Below are positions 7,676 to 16,352 of a stretch of DNA of 32,888 nt, piece by piece. Location of the stretch: NCBI GenBank assembly GCA_016191815.1, contig JACPVI010000017.1:1-32888 (forward strand), given 5' to 3'. Origin of the DNA: Myxococcales bacterium (GTDB lineage: Bacteria; Myxococcota; Myxococcia; Myxococcales; Myxococcaceae). Position 1 is the first letter of the stretch. Each line of letters opens with the position of its first letter. A program made the translations under genes and the position numbers. The notes under the pieces are model-generated. The model made no database searches. It was not told the origin of the DNA and saw only the letters and a program-made list of their open reading frames with translations.

Positions 7676-9265
7676 TCAGGGAGGCGGTCCCGCCCCGCCG
7701 AGGAGCACCACCTCCTCGAGAAGGGGCGAGAGGTCCGCCGTCCTCCACGCCCGCCACGCTGTCTCCGGAGGGACCGCCCTCCGCAGGCGGCGCCAGCGGG
7801 CGAGGGGGCTCCACTGCCGCTGCCGCTCCAAAGAGAGCGCTTTCAGCTCCTCCTCGGTGAGGATGACCGCGGCCCCGGACGAGAGCGCAGAAGAGAGGTC
7901 CTCCTCCGCCCAGGCGCGGTGGACCACCTTCCCAGCCGCGAAGCGATAGACGCCGCCGTGCAGGTTGAAGAGGAACACCGGCCTCCCCGGCAGCCGCTCT
8001 TTGGCCTCCGCGGAGATGAGCGGTGGGCTCGCCAAGGGCAACGCCACCCCGATGAGCAGCATCGTGCCCAGCCCCACTGCCGCCGCCGCGGGGGCAAGCC
8101 GGGACCTAAAGAGGAGCGCCGCCGAGGTGAAGAAACCTCCCGCCGAAAGGAGGCAAGAAGCGAGCGATGCGGCCGGCAGCGGCCAACGCAGGAGCAGGAG
8201 CACCAGGACACCTCCGAGCCCCAGCGCGAGCGAGGTGACCGCCGAGGCCCAGCGCGGAGGCATTCGCCCGCTCGCCAGGAGCATCGCCGCCGGCAGAGAC
8301 GGCAACACGTAGTGGGCCTGCTTCTCCGACGGGAGCGAGTAGACCAGCAGCACCGAGCCGAGCCAGAGCAAGGGCAAGAGGAGGCCGGGTTCGCGCCAGC
8401 GCCATAGGCGCCACGAGCCGCCGACGGCGAGCAGGAGCCAGGGGGAAGAGAGGAGCGCGAGCGCGGCGAACAGCGAGGCTTCTCCCTCCACGGTCCAGGG
8501 CCCGGAGAACTTGTAGCCGTGCTCCCTGAGGAAGAAGCTCTCGAAGAAGGGCGCGCCGTGCCGTGCCCAGGAAAAGAGAAACCAGGGCAACCCCAGCGCC
8601 GCCCCCAAGGCGAACGAGGCCAAAGTCCACCTCCCCGCGAGAAGCCCGGGGAGTCGCACCGCCAGATAGCCCGCCGCGAGGAGGAGGATGATCAGCACCC
8701 CCACCGGCCCCTTGAGAAGCAGCGCGCCCCCCGCCGCGACGCCGCAGAGGAGCAGCAGAGGGGGCCTTCGCTCCTCGGCGGCCCGGAAGGCGCCATAGGC
8801 GGCGAGCGCGATGAAGAAGGCGAGCGGGACATCCATCATCGCCAGCCGGGAGAAGCGCGACACCCCGGCGCAGCTTGCGGTGAAGAGCGCCGCCGGCCAC
8901 TCGGCGCTCTCTCCGTACAGACGGCGGGCGAGGCCGCCCACGACGAGCGCGAGGGCGATGCCCGCCAGCGCCGAGGGTAGCCGCCCGGCGAAGAGGCTGG
9001 TGCCGAAGAGCAGATGGAAGAGGTGCTGGGCCCAGTAGAGCAAGGGCGGCTTGTGGAAGTCTGGCTCCCCATCCAGCGTCGCATCCAGCCAGGCGCCGCG
9101 GTCCGCCATCTGGGCGCCGATGGCGAGGTAGAGGGCTTCGTCGGGGTGGGTGCCGGCCTCCGGCGAGCCCAGCCCCGGCAGGCCGATGAGCGCCAAGAGC
9201 GAGACCAAGAGCGCCTGGCGGCGCACGCTCCAGAGGAACCGCCCGACTCGCCCAGCGGCGCTCAA
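7676..9265 (-). CDS. glycosyltransferase family 39 (ArnT/PMT-like) membrane protein
   Basis: This ~529-residue polytopic protein is of the GT39 type. Such enzymes transfer a sugar from a polyprenyl-phosphate donor to a lipid or protein acceptor on the outer face of the inner membrane. After a first membrane helix comes the acidic motif T-H-P-D-E-A-L-Y (about residue 42) that in this family holds the catalytic Asp. The F-H-K-P-P-L-L-Y-W motif (about residue 70) follows, then about ten further hydrophobic segments, and a C-terminal periplasmic region of ~80 residues. TTG at 9265 overlaps the stop of the preceding carboxypeptidase gene by 4 nt (TTGA), so translation is probably coupled; a GTG ~14 codons further in is the alternative. 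The acceptor is unknown. Confidence 0.85.
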   Translation of the reverse strand: MSAAGRVGRFLWSVRRQALLVSLLALIGLPGLGSPEAGTHPDEALYLAIGAQMADRGAWLDATLDGEPDFHKPPLLYWAQHLFHLLFGTSLFAGRLPSALAGIALALVVGGLARRLYGESAEWPAALFTASCAGVSRFSRLAMMDVPLAFFIALAAYGAFRAAEERRPPLLLLCGVAAGGALLLKGPVGVLIILLLAAGYLAVRLPGLLAGRWTLASFALGAALGLPWFLFSWARHGAPFFESFFLREHGYKFSGPWTVEGEASLFAALALLSSPWLLLAVGGSWRLWRWREPGLLLPLLWLGSVLLVYSLPSEKQAHYVLPSLPAAMLLASGRMPPRWASAVTSLALGLGGVLVLLLLRWPLPAASLASCLLSAGGFFTSAALLFRSRLAPAAAAVGLGTMLLIGVALPLASPPLISAEAKERLPGRPVFLFNLHGGVYRFAAGKVVHRAWAEEDLSSALSSGAAVILTEEELKALSLERQRQWSPLARWRRLRRAVPPETAWRAWRTADLSPLLEEVVLLGGAGPPP

Positions 9266-10992
9266 CGAGGTCGCTCGTCCACCCGATAGACGGGGTAGAG
9301 GTTCATCCGCTCGTCGAAGGACGGGTGGCGGCGATAGAAGAAGCGCAGCCGCTCCTCGGGGCTGTTGGCGAAGGCCGGCTCCTTCAGCCGCTCCTCGAAG
9401 GCGGCTTTCACCTTCGGGTCCTCCAGCATCTTCCTCGCCACATCCTCGGCGACGTAGTCCTCCATGTACTCCTTGGCCTCGAAGTGGGCGTTGAAGAAGC
9501 CCCACTGCAGGAAGGAGTCGGGCGCCTGAGGCTCGAGCAGGTGCACCAGCAGCGCGGCGCCCCGCTGCGCCACCGGCACGTAGAGCGAGCCCTTCGGCAC
9601 CGCTCGCCGCTCCTTGGACCAGTCGCCCTTCACCGAGAGCGCCTGCCGGCCCTCGTAGGGCTGGGGCCGGAAGGAGGCCTCGGTGGCGCGGAAGGCCTCC
9701 ACCTCCAAGGTCAGCTCGCGCCCCAGCACCTCGAAGGAGAAGCCGTGCAGCCTTAGCTTCTCGCCCAGCCACCCCGCGTGGGCCGCCGGCACCAGGTAGC
9801 CGCCCCTAGGCGCCTTCGCGATCAGCTTGGGGGAAAGCTCGAAGTAGTAGGGCACCCTCCACACCTCGGGCTTCGACTCGTCGTAGCGGATCCACCTCTT
9901 GCCGCTGACCTCCGAAGGCTCCACCCGGTAGGCGTAGCCCAAGAATTCCAGCTCCCGGCTCTTCGTGGTGTTCTCGTACCCGAGCGGCAATTCGACTCCC
10001 CCGCAGCGGAGGTCGGCCCGGTCCGCCTCCTCCGCCGCGGCGAGCCACTTGCCACCGTCCGCCGCGGCCGCCTCCAGCGAGGCCAACATCACCTCGCGCA
10101 TCGCCTTCACCCGGGTGGCGTAGTCCTTCCAGGAGTGGGCCTCCACCAGCATCCCGAAGCGGTTCTTTAGCATCCGGTAGCCCTCGGCGAAGCGCGGCGG
10201 CGGCACTCCATAGGCGAAGCCCGAGGACGGGTCGTCGTCCTTCTCGAAGGACGGGTAGAAGGGCACCGGGAAGTGGCCGGCGTCGCCCAGCCTCCGCAGC
10301 ACCGCCTCGCCAAGCGCCCGGCCGAGCGGTCTCAGCCGCTCTGCGCCGACTTGTGACGGCTCCAGCATCACCGCCACCTCGTGCCGGAAGCGCGCCCCGT
10401 CGGTGACGTGGAGATCGACGTGGAGGATGGGGTCGTACCGGCCGAACAGCCGCAGCATCGCCGCCATCTCCGGGGCCTCGGCCTTGGCGTAGTCCCGGTT
10501 CAAGTTCAGGTTGCCCGCGGTGACTCGCCAGCCGGTCTCCTCCGGGCCGTTCTGGTTGGGCCGCTGGTTCTTTCCGAAGCGCTCGTGGCCGTCGGCGTTG
10601 AACACCGGCACCAGCAGCAGCGCCACCTTGGAGAGCACCCCCTTGGAGGCGCGGCCCTCGAGCAGCTCGCGCAGCACCCAGAGCCCGGCGTCCTTCCCGT
10701 CCATCTCCCCGGCGTGGATGCCTCCCTGCACCATCACCACCGGGACTTTGCGCCTTCGCAGCTCGCCCGGTTCCAATGGCCCTCCGGAGTGCGAAAGCAG
10801 CGCGAGCATCGGCCGGCCCTCCGGCGTCACCCCGAAGCGCTCGCAGCGCACCCTTCCCGGGAAGGCCCGCTCGAAGCGCGAGCAGAGGGAGACCACCTCC
10901 TCGTAGCGGCCGGTGCGCGTCCACCCGCTCCGCTCGGCGGTGGTGGAGAGCGGCGCGGCGAGGAAGAGCGCGGCGGCGATCGGCAAGCTCAT
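9262..10992 (-). CDS. secreted M14-family zinc carboxypeptidase
   Basis: This 576-residue exported metallopeptidase would cleave C-terminal residues or peptidoglycan-type peptides. The ATG at 10992 follows GGAAGG and gives a signal peptide of ~19 residues. The zinc motif H-x2-E is seen at H93-A-G-E96 (G-G-I-H-A-G-E-M-D-G), the substrate-binding N-L-N-R-D-Y around 162-168, the third zinc ligand in H-V-D-L-H-V (191-196), and the catalytic Glu in L-V-E-A-H-S-W (about 290). The C-terminal ~230 residues have no recognised catalytic motif and may be an accessory beta domain. A longer frame begins upstream but would spoil the signal peptide. It is the first gene of a two-gene operon with the GT39 enzyme. 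Confidence 0.88.
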   Translation of the reverse strand: MSLPIAAALFLAAPLSTTAERSGWTRTGRYEEVVSLCSRFERAFPGRVRCERFGVTPEGRPMLALLSHSGGPLEPGELRRRKVPVVMVQGGIHAGEMDGKDAGLWVLRELLEGRASKGVLSKVALLLVPVFNADGHERFGKNQRPNQNGPEETGWRVTAGNLNLNRDYAKAEAPEMAAMLRLFGRYDPILHVDLHVTDGARFRHEVAVMLEPSQVGAERLRPLGRALGEAVLRRLGDAGHFPVPFYPSFEKDDDPSSGFAYGVPPPRFAEGYRMLKNRFGMLVEAHSWKDYATRVKAMREVMLASLEAAAADGGKWLAAAEEADRADLRCGGVELPLGYENTTKSRELEFLGYAYRVEPSEVSGKRWIRYDESKPEVWRVPYYFELSPKLIAKAPRGGYLVPAAHAGWLGEKLRLHGFSFEVLGRELTLEVEAFRATEASFRPQPYEGRQALSVKGDWSKERRAVPKGSLYVPVAQRGAALLVHLLEPQAPDSFLQWGFFNAHFEAKEYMEDYVAEDVARKMLEDPKVKAAFEERLKEPAFANSPEERLRFFYRRHPSFDERMNLYPVYRVDERPR

Positions 10993-11046
10993 GGATGGGC
11001 CTTCCCGGCGAATCGGGCCGACAGCATGCCGCAAGAGCGGGATTCG

Positions 11047-11074
11047 TTGACATCTCGATCCCTGCCGCTACCGT
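11047..11074 (+). promoter_or_regulatory. promoter of the OmpA/TSP3 gene
   Basis: A perfect TTGACA (11047-11052) is followed after 16 nt by TACCGT (11069-11074). Transcription would start near 11081, just ahead of the Shine-Dalgarno GGAGGGG at 11082-11088. The TACCGTGCGC string recurs ahead of the gene at 13477. Confidence 0.5.
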
Positions 11075-11094
11075 GCGCTCCGGAGGGGATTCTC

Positions 11095-12591
<1,497 letters not shown>

Positions 12592-12599
12592 ACAGGGTT

Positions 12600-13001
12600 C
12601 TACGGCCCGGCGCTCAAGTCCTCGGGCGCCTCCCCCCGCTCCGGCTGGAGGCGGAGGAACTGGCTCGCCCTGGAGCCGTCGGCCAGGGTGAGCTCCAACT
12701 CCACGAAGCTCGCGGCGACTCGCAGCACCCGCGCCCGCTCCCGGGCCAGCCGGTCGCCGGCTCGGACGATGTAGCCGATGCCGCTGGGCCCCTGCACCAT
12801 CGCGAGCCGCTGCGCTCCGCCGGCGATCGCCACCAGCTTCAGCTCATCGAGCGAGTAGCGGCAGCTTCCCTTCTTGCAGTCCGGCTGGGCGATGGCCCCG
12901 GCCGGCGGCTGAAACGGGTCGCGCTTGTTCGCGGGCGAGTAGGCGTACGGCGCGGACTGGCCGACCGCCACTGCACAGGCGAGGAAAAGGGGCAGTCCCA
13001 T
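12600..13001 (-). CDS. short exported PilP-like protein
   Basis: This 133-residue protein resembles the periplasmic PilP lipoprotein of type IV pilus machines. ATG 13001 is preceded by GGAGG with 6 nt spacing. A signal-like segment (1-16) precedes the K-R-D-P-F-Q-P-P motif typical of the flexible PilP N-terminus. The compact beta domain follows: Y-S-L-D-E-L-K-L-V-A-I, then A-M-V-Q-G-P-S-G-I-G-Y-I-V-R-A-G-D and V-A-A-S-F-V-E-L-E. In PilP this domain contacts PilQ. There is no lipobox Cys, and no pilM/N/O/Q gene in the window. It is also shorter than full PilP. It may serve a second, non-pilus machine or be a paralogue. It converges on the OmpA gene, with 8 nt between stops. Confidence 0.65.
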   Translation of the reverse strand: MGLPLFLACAVAVGQSAPYAYSPANKRDPFQPPAGAIAQPDCKKGSCRYSLDELKLVAIAGGAQRLAMVQGPSGIGYIVRAGDRLARERARVLRVAASFVELELTLADGSRASQFLRLQPERGEAPEDLSAGP

Positions 13002-13063
13002 CGCGCGCCTCCTTGCGGGTCGGGGAATTGTCCCACTGCGGCTCGGCCTGGGGCAAACCGCGG

Positions 13064-13342
13064 AACTGGCCGGGCCGGTGGGCCAGTTCATCGCCCTGCG
13101 CCTCGCGGATGCCGATCCTCCGAACGCCAAGTGCCCGCTCTCCCTAGGGAAACGCCACGAGCCTGGCGCAGCCGGCTGTATTTCCAAACTGGCCGACCTC
13201 CCGGGGAGGCCGGCCAGTTGCCGCGAGGCATCGCCCCCCTGCGTCTCTCTCGAGAATCCCCAGAGTTTCGCGCACTTCCGTGCTTGACCGCGCCGGCTAT
13301 CGCCGACTCCGCGACCCGACTGGCCGGCCGGCCGGACCAGTT
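13064..13342. repeat. array of three hairpins with AACTGGCC/GGCCAGTT arms, ~127-bp period
   Basis: Copy 1 is AACTGGCC (13064-13071) with GGCCAGTT (13081-13088). Copy 2 has the same arms at 13187-13194 and 13212-13219, and its stem extends to about 14 pairs with one mismatch (33 bp in all). Copy 3 (13319-13342) is degenerate. Centres are near 13076, 13203 and 13330, so both spacings are about 127 bp. The sequence between hairpins also shares short blocks (ATCGCCC..CTGCG, GCCGGCT). The surrounding 13002-13434 holds no convincing gene; a further 7-bp hairpin sits at 13361-13381. Confidence 0.75.
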
Positions 13343-13434
13343 GTGAGGTCTTTGGCGGCTTCGAGCCGACGTTGGGCTCGAGGTCATGTTGCCAGCGGGA
13401 GGCGCTCACCGCTCTGCCGAGGTGGACGCGCGGG

Positions 13435-13464
13435 TTGTGCGCTGAGCGTCGGACCGCCTACCGT
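13435..13464 (+). promoter_or_regulatory. possible promoter of the GT87 gene
   Basis: TTGTGC (13435-13440) and TACCGT (13459-13464) are 18 nt apart. Transcription would begin about 6 nt before the ATG at 13477, i.e. an almost leaderless mRNA. That fits the lack of a Shine-Dalgarno site. Confidence 0.35.
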
Positions 13465-13476
13465 GCGCCGCCTCGG

Positions 13477-14709
13477 ATGGCGACACCCTCGTCTCCCGCT
13501 CCTCCGGCGCGCGGCCCGCTTGCGCAGCTCGGCTCGATGCTTTGGCGCCGGAACCGCTGGCTGCTCCTGGGCGCCGCAGCGCTGGTGGGTCTCCACGCCG
13601 GAGTCTACCGGGGCGAGGGCGACTTCATCGTCTTCCACACCGCGGCGCTGCGCGTCTTCGAAGGAGCGCCCCTCTACCATCCCGAGGAGTCGCTCCCCTT
13701 CAAGTACTCGCCGCAGGCGGCGCTGCTCCTGGCTCCGCTGGCCCTGCTCCCGTTCGCCGCCGCTCGCGCTGTATGGGCCGCCCTCACCGTGCTGGCGGTG
13801 GCCCGCTTCATGCGCTGGTGCCGGGCCCACGCCGGCGCCTCACACCCGGCTTCGCATCCCTTCGCGCTGCTGCTCGCCTTTCCCTACCTGCTCCACCTGG
13901 TCTCTCTGGGGCAGTGCGACGGCCTCTTGGTGTGGCTGATGGCGGAGAGCGAGGAGCGCGCCGAGTCGCGGCCCTGGCTTTCCGGAGCGGCCTGGGCCGT
14001 GGCCTGCCTCTTCAAGCCGCACTTCGCGGTCTTCGCGCTGGTCGCGCTCGGCTTCCGCCAGTGGAGGAGGCTCGCCGGGCTCGCCCTCACCCTGGCGGCT
14101 TCCTCGCTGGTGGCGATCGCCTGGCGGGGCATCGAGCCATTTCGACAAGGGCTGTCTCTGCTCGGCTCCACCACCGTGCCCATGCTGTGCAGCCATGAGA
14201 ACCAGAGCGTCTTCGGGCTGGCTTGCGCTCACCTCATCCGCCCCGAGGAGGGCACCCGCTACCTCCTCGTCGCGGGAACCGCCGGCGGATTGGTGGTGCT
14301 CGGCTTGGCGGCGGTGACCATCCGCGCCTGGCGGGACCCACCCCGCGCCCGCTTCTTCGCGGCGGCCTCGGCCTTCTTCCTCACCTGCTTTCTCGCTCCC
14401 CTGGGATGGTGGAACTACCTGATTGGGCTGTTGCCATTCTTCTACCTCCTGTTCGCGGAGGCCGATTCCGAGTCGGGCCGGGCGCGCATCGCCCGAGTGG
14501 CGCTTCTCGTCGCCGGGGTGGTGAGCTTCCTCAACCACGACTTCATCAGCCGCGAGGGCATGGAGCCGCTGCTTAGGGCGCACCACTATGGGCTGTCGGC
14601 CCTGCTCACTGCGATCGCCGCGGCGCTGTGCACCTACCTCCGGCCTCCGCAGGAGCGGGCCGCGAAGGCGGAGACGCGCCGAGGCGGATGGGCGAACGGA
14701 CTCCGCTAG
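13477..14709 (+). CDS. glycosyltransferase family 87 (DUF2029) membrane protein
   Basis: This 410-residue polytopic protein has about ten hydrophobic segments. It resembles the GT87/DUF2029 family of polyprenol-dependent mannosyl- or arabinosyl-type transferases acting outside the inner membrane. The early G-E-G-D-F-I-V-F-H-T-A motif carries the Asp expected for catalysis. Y-H-P-E-E-S-L-P-F-K-Y-S-P-Q-A follows, with the F-x-Y-x-P motif typical of the family, then L-F-K-P-H-F and N-Q-S midway. The ATG at 13477 was chosen because it starts the first well-behaved segment; an upstream in-frame stretch is basic and looks non-coding. The last segment is a charged tail. The acceptor is unknown; no polysaccharide cluster is nearby. 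Confidence 0.83.
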   Translation: MATPSSPAPPARGPLAQLGSMLWRRNRWLLLGAAALVGLHAGVYRGEGDFIVFHTAALRVFEGAPLYHPEESLPFKYSPQAALLLAPLALLPFAAARAVWAALTVLAVARFMRWCRAHAGASHPASHPFALLLAFPYLLHLVSLGQCDGLLVWLMAESEERAESRPWLSGAAWAVACLFKPHFAVFALVALGFRQWRRLAGLALTLAASSLVAIAWRGIEPFRQGLSLLGSTTVPMLCSHENQSVFGLACAHLIRPEEGTRYLLVAGTAGGLVVLGLAAVTIRAWRDPPRARFFAAASAFFLTCFLAPLGWWNYLIGLLPFFYLLFAEADSESGRARIARVALLVAGVVSFLNHDFISREGMEPLLRAHHYGLSALLTAIAAALCTYLRPPQERAAKAETRRGGWANGLR

Positions 14710-14718
14710 GATGTCCCG

Positions 14719-15684
14719 GTGGCGCCTGCGCCTAGGCGATGGCCGCTTCTCCTCGCGCTCCTTGGCGCAGTGGGCCTCGCCATCTGGCTGTCGGCAAGAG
14801 GCGGCAACTCGTCGGTCCGAGTCGAGGCGCAGCGGGACCCGCTCTTCTCCGCACTCGTCCACCGGCCCCTCTCTCCGCTCCTCCTTCCCGACGGCGGCCC
14901 GCTGCCGGTCCACCTCACCCTGGGAAACCACGACGTGGGCCACGCCCGGACTTGCGCCGCGCTCCTGGGCGAGAAGGCCCCCGCCGCCGCGCGCACCAAG
15001 GCCTGCCTGGAGGTGGCGCACCGCGGGCCCAACTGGAGCCTCCCCTCGCCTCCGCAGCTCATCGGGCTCTCCGCGACCCAAAAGCCCATCGAGGAGCTGG
15101 CCTCCATACCTCGAAGAACGCCGAGGAGGTGCTCACCCAGGCCGTCCTTGAGTCGCCGCTCTTCACCACCCGCTTCCGCTGGGTGGCCACGAGGGCTTTG
15201 CAGCTCCGGCGCACCTCGGGCGGAAAGCGGGTGCCGCCCACCCTCCAGCGCGCCCGCGCCGAGGACTTGCTCGCCGAAGTCTTCCCCGCCCAGGTGGCCT
15301 GCCAGGACAACCGCGATTGGAGTTTTGCGATCGCCGGCTCCTCCGGCGCATCCACCAGCTCACCATCGGCCGGCTGAGGGCGGGGAGGTGGACCCTGCTC
15401 TCCCCCATCGAGTGGAGGGAGTCCCCACAGGCGCTGGAGCACCTGGCCCGGCTGTTTCTCTCCTGCTACGGAATCGTCCTTCGAGAGCTGCTCGGCAAAG
15501 AGGCCCTCTCTCCGCCCTGGCGCGAGCTGTCGCCGGTCTACCGGCGGCTGGAGGCGAGGGGAGAAGTCCGCGGGTGCCTTCGGTGATCGGCCAGGTGGTG
15601 GCGTACCTGGACGGAGTGCCGCTCGCTCAGCCGGAATGGCTCCGAAGCAGCGCGAAGATGAGCACTCCGGTGGCGGAGACGTAG
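14719..15684 (+). CDS. chimeric ORF: membrane-anchored N-terminus running into Lhr debris
   Basis: A single open frame of 321 residues starts at GTG 14719, 6 nt after a -10-like TAGGAT (14707-14712), so it may be leaderless. Residues 1-28 form one membrane segment with a basic start. Residues ~29-108 are a soluble stretch I do not recognise (it contains T-L-G-N-H-D-V-G-H-A-R). From about residue 111 the frame enters helicase motif III of Lhr (I-G-L-S-A-T-Q-K-P). It then becomes an Arg/Pro/Ser-rich shadow of other frames, and rejoins Lhr coding at the very end. It is unlikely to make a folded protein over its full length. The N-terminal part may be a genuine small membrane protein truncated by the lhr remnant. 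Confidence 0.3.
   Translation: MAPAPRRWPLLLALLGAVGLAIWLSARGGNSSVRVEAQRDPLFSALVHRPLSPLLLPDGGPLPVHLTLGNHDVGHARTCAALLGEKAPAAARTKACLEVAHRGPNWSLPSPPQLIGLSATQKPIEELASIPRRTPRRCSPRPSLSRRSSPPASAGWPRGLCSSGAPRAESGCRPPSSAPAPRTCSPKSSPPRWPARTTAIGVLRSPAPPAHPPAHHRPAEGGEVDPALPHRVEGVPTGAGAPGPAVSLLLRNRPSRAARQRGPLSALARAVAGLPAAGGEGRSPRVPSVIGQVVAYLDGVPLAQPEWLRSSAKMSTPVAET
15049..15633 (+). pseudogene. lhr: decayed remnant of an Lhr-type ATP-dependent helicase
   Basis: Intact Lhr proteins are ~1,400-1,500-residue SF2 helicases; here only small blocks remain, in the right order but in different frames. Block 1 (15049-15102, frame 1): P-P-Q-L-I-G-L-S-A-T-Q-K-P-I-E-E-L-A, helicase motif III. Block 2 (15117-15311, frame 3): E-E-V-L-T-Q-A-V-L-E-S-P-L-F, W-V-A-T-R-A-L, and A-E-D-L-L-A-E-V-F-P, from the Lhr core domain. 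Block 3 (about 15317-15573, frame 2): R-I-H-Q-L-T-I-G-R-L-R, G-R-W-T-L-L, Y-G-I-V-L-R-E-L-L and P-P-W-R-E-L-x-x-V-Y-R-R-L-E-A-R-G-E. Block 4 (15571-15633, frame 1): R-V-P-S-V-I-G-Q-V-V-A-Y-L-D-G-V-P-L-A, the Lhr C-terminus. Large deletions lie between blocks 1 and 2. The end overlaps the DUF420 gene on the other strand by a few bases. Confidence 0.8.
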
Positions 15685-16178
15685 AGCCAGATGGGAAGCA
15701 GCAGCTTGGCCACCTTGCGGTGCCGCTCCAGCCTCCCTCGCCAGGCGAAGTAGAGGGCGGTGAGGGCCAGCGGCACCACCGCCATCGAGAAGAGGACGTG
15801 GGTGGCGAGCACGAAGAAGTACACCGTCCGGATGGGGCCGGTGCCGGCGAAGCGGGTGTCCCCGTGCACATAGTGGTAGGTGAGGTAGCAGAAGAGGAAG
15901 AGGGCGGAGGCGGCGAAGGCGGACACCATCAGGTACTGGTGAGCCTTTCGGGCGCCGCGCCGGATCGCCAGGTAGCCGGCCACCAGGAAGGAGGCGGCGA
16001 GCGCGTTCAGGCTCGCATTCACCGCCGGGAGGAAGCGCAGGTCCACTCCTGCGCCCTCGCCGCCGCGCCGGACGAGGAGGAGGTAGCCCAGAAAGCAGAG
16101 CGCCGCCGCGGAGAGGGTCGCGTTGAAGGCGAAGAAGCGCCGGTCGGAGCGCTCCGCCAAGGCGAGGGCGGGCTGCAT
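15627..16178 (-). CDS. DUF420 (CtaM-like) membrane protein
   Basis: This 183-residue integral membrane protein has about five hydrophobic helices. It matches the DUF420 pattern: F-N-A-x-L-S-A near the start, V-N-A-S-L-N-A-L-A, then Y-L-T-Y-H-Y-V-H-G-D-T-R-F-A-G, T-H-V-L-F-S-M-A-V-V-P-L-A-L, R-H-R-K-V-A-K-x-x-L-P-I-W-L-Y-V-S-x-T-G-V. The conserved His residues in helices suggest haem or copper contact. The Bacillus relative CtaM is needed for cytochrome aa3 oxidase maturation. ATG 16178 was chosen; it has no strong Shine-Dalgarno site, and the frame continues upstream without signs of coding. No oxidase genes are nearby. Confidence 0.82.
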   Translation of the reverse strand: MQPALALAERSDRRFFAFNATLSAAALCFLGYLLLVRRGGEGAGVDLRFLPAVNASLNALAASFLVAGYLAIRRGARKAHQYLMVSAFAASALFLFCYLTYHYVHGDTRFAGTGPIRTVYFFVLATHVLFSMAVVPLALTALYFAWRGRLERHRKVAKLLLPIWLYVSATGVLIFALLRSHSG

Positions 16179-16245
16179 CGGCGCTTTGAATAGCAGAACG
16201 GCGACTCTGCCGTCGAACCGGAAAGTGCGTTCAGTGAGTGGGGGC

Positions 16246-16275
16246 TTGAGCGGACGCCCGCTTTCCTCGTAGGGT
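16246..16275 (+). promoter_or_regulatory. possible promoter of the DUF4476 gene
   Basis: TTGAGC (16246-16251) and TAGGGT (16270-16275) are 18 nt apart. Transcription would begin near 16282, giving a leader of about 70 nt that includes the hairpin at 16289-16323. Confidence 0.4.
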
Positions 16276-16288
16276 GCTTCCGATTCGG

Positions 16289-16323
16289 CACGGGCGGGCT
16301 GCACAGAGGGGGGGCCGCCCGTG
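16289..16323 (+). promoter_or_regulatory. leader hairpin upstream of the DUF4476 gene
   Basis: CACGGGCGG (16289-16297) and CCGCCCGTG (16315-16323) are perfect 9-bp arms around a 17-nt loop, ending 18 nt before the Shine-Dalgarno GGAGGAG (16342-16348). There is no T-run after it, so it is not a classical terminator. Confidence 0.55.
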
Positions 16324-16352
16324 TCTTGCATTCCGAAACCCGGAGGAGATTC

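Noticed and set aside
12956-12962. A further ACTGGCC in the PilP-like gene as a fourth hairpin copy
   Set aside because: It lies in coding sequence, lacks the right arm and is not at the 127-bp spacing.
13064-13342. CRISPR or tRNA cluster in the hairpin region
   Set aside because: The arms are too short and diverged for CRISPR, and no cloverleaf or T-loop sequence is seen.
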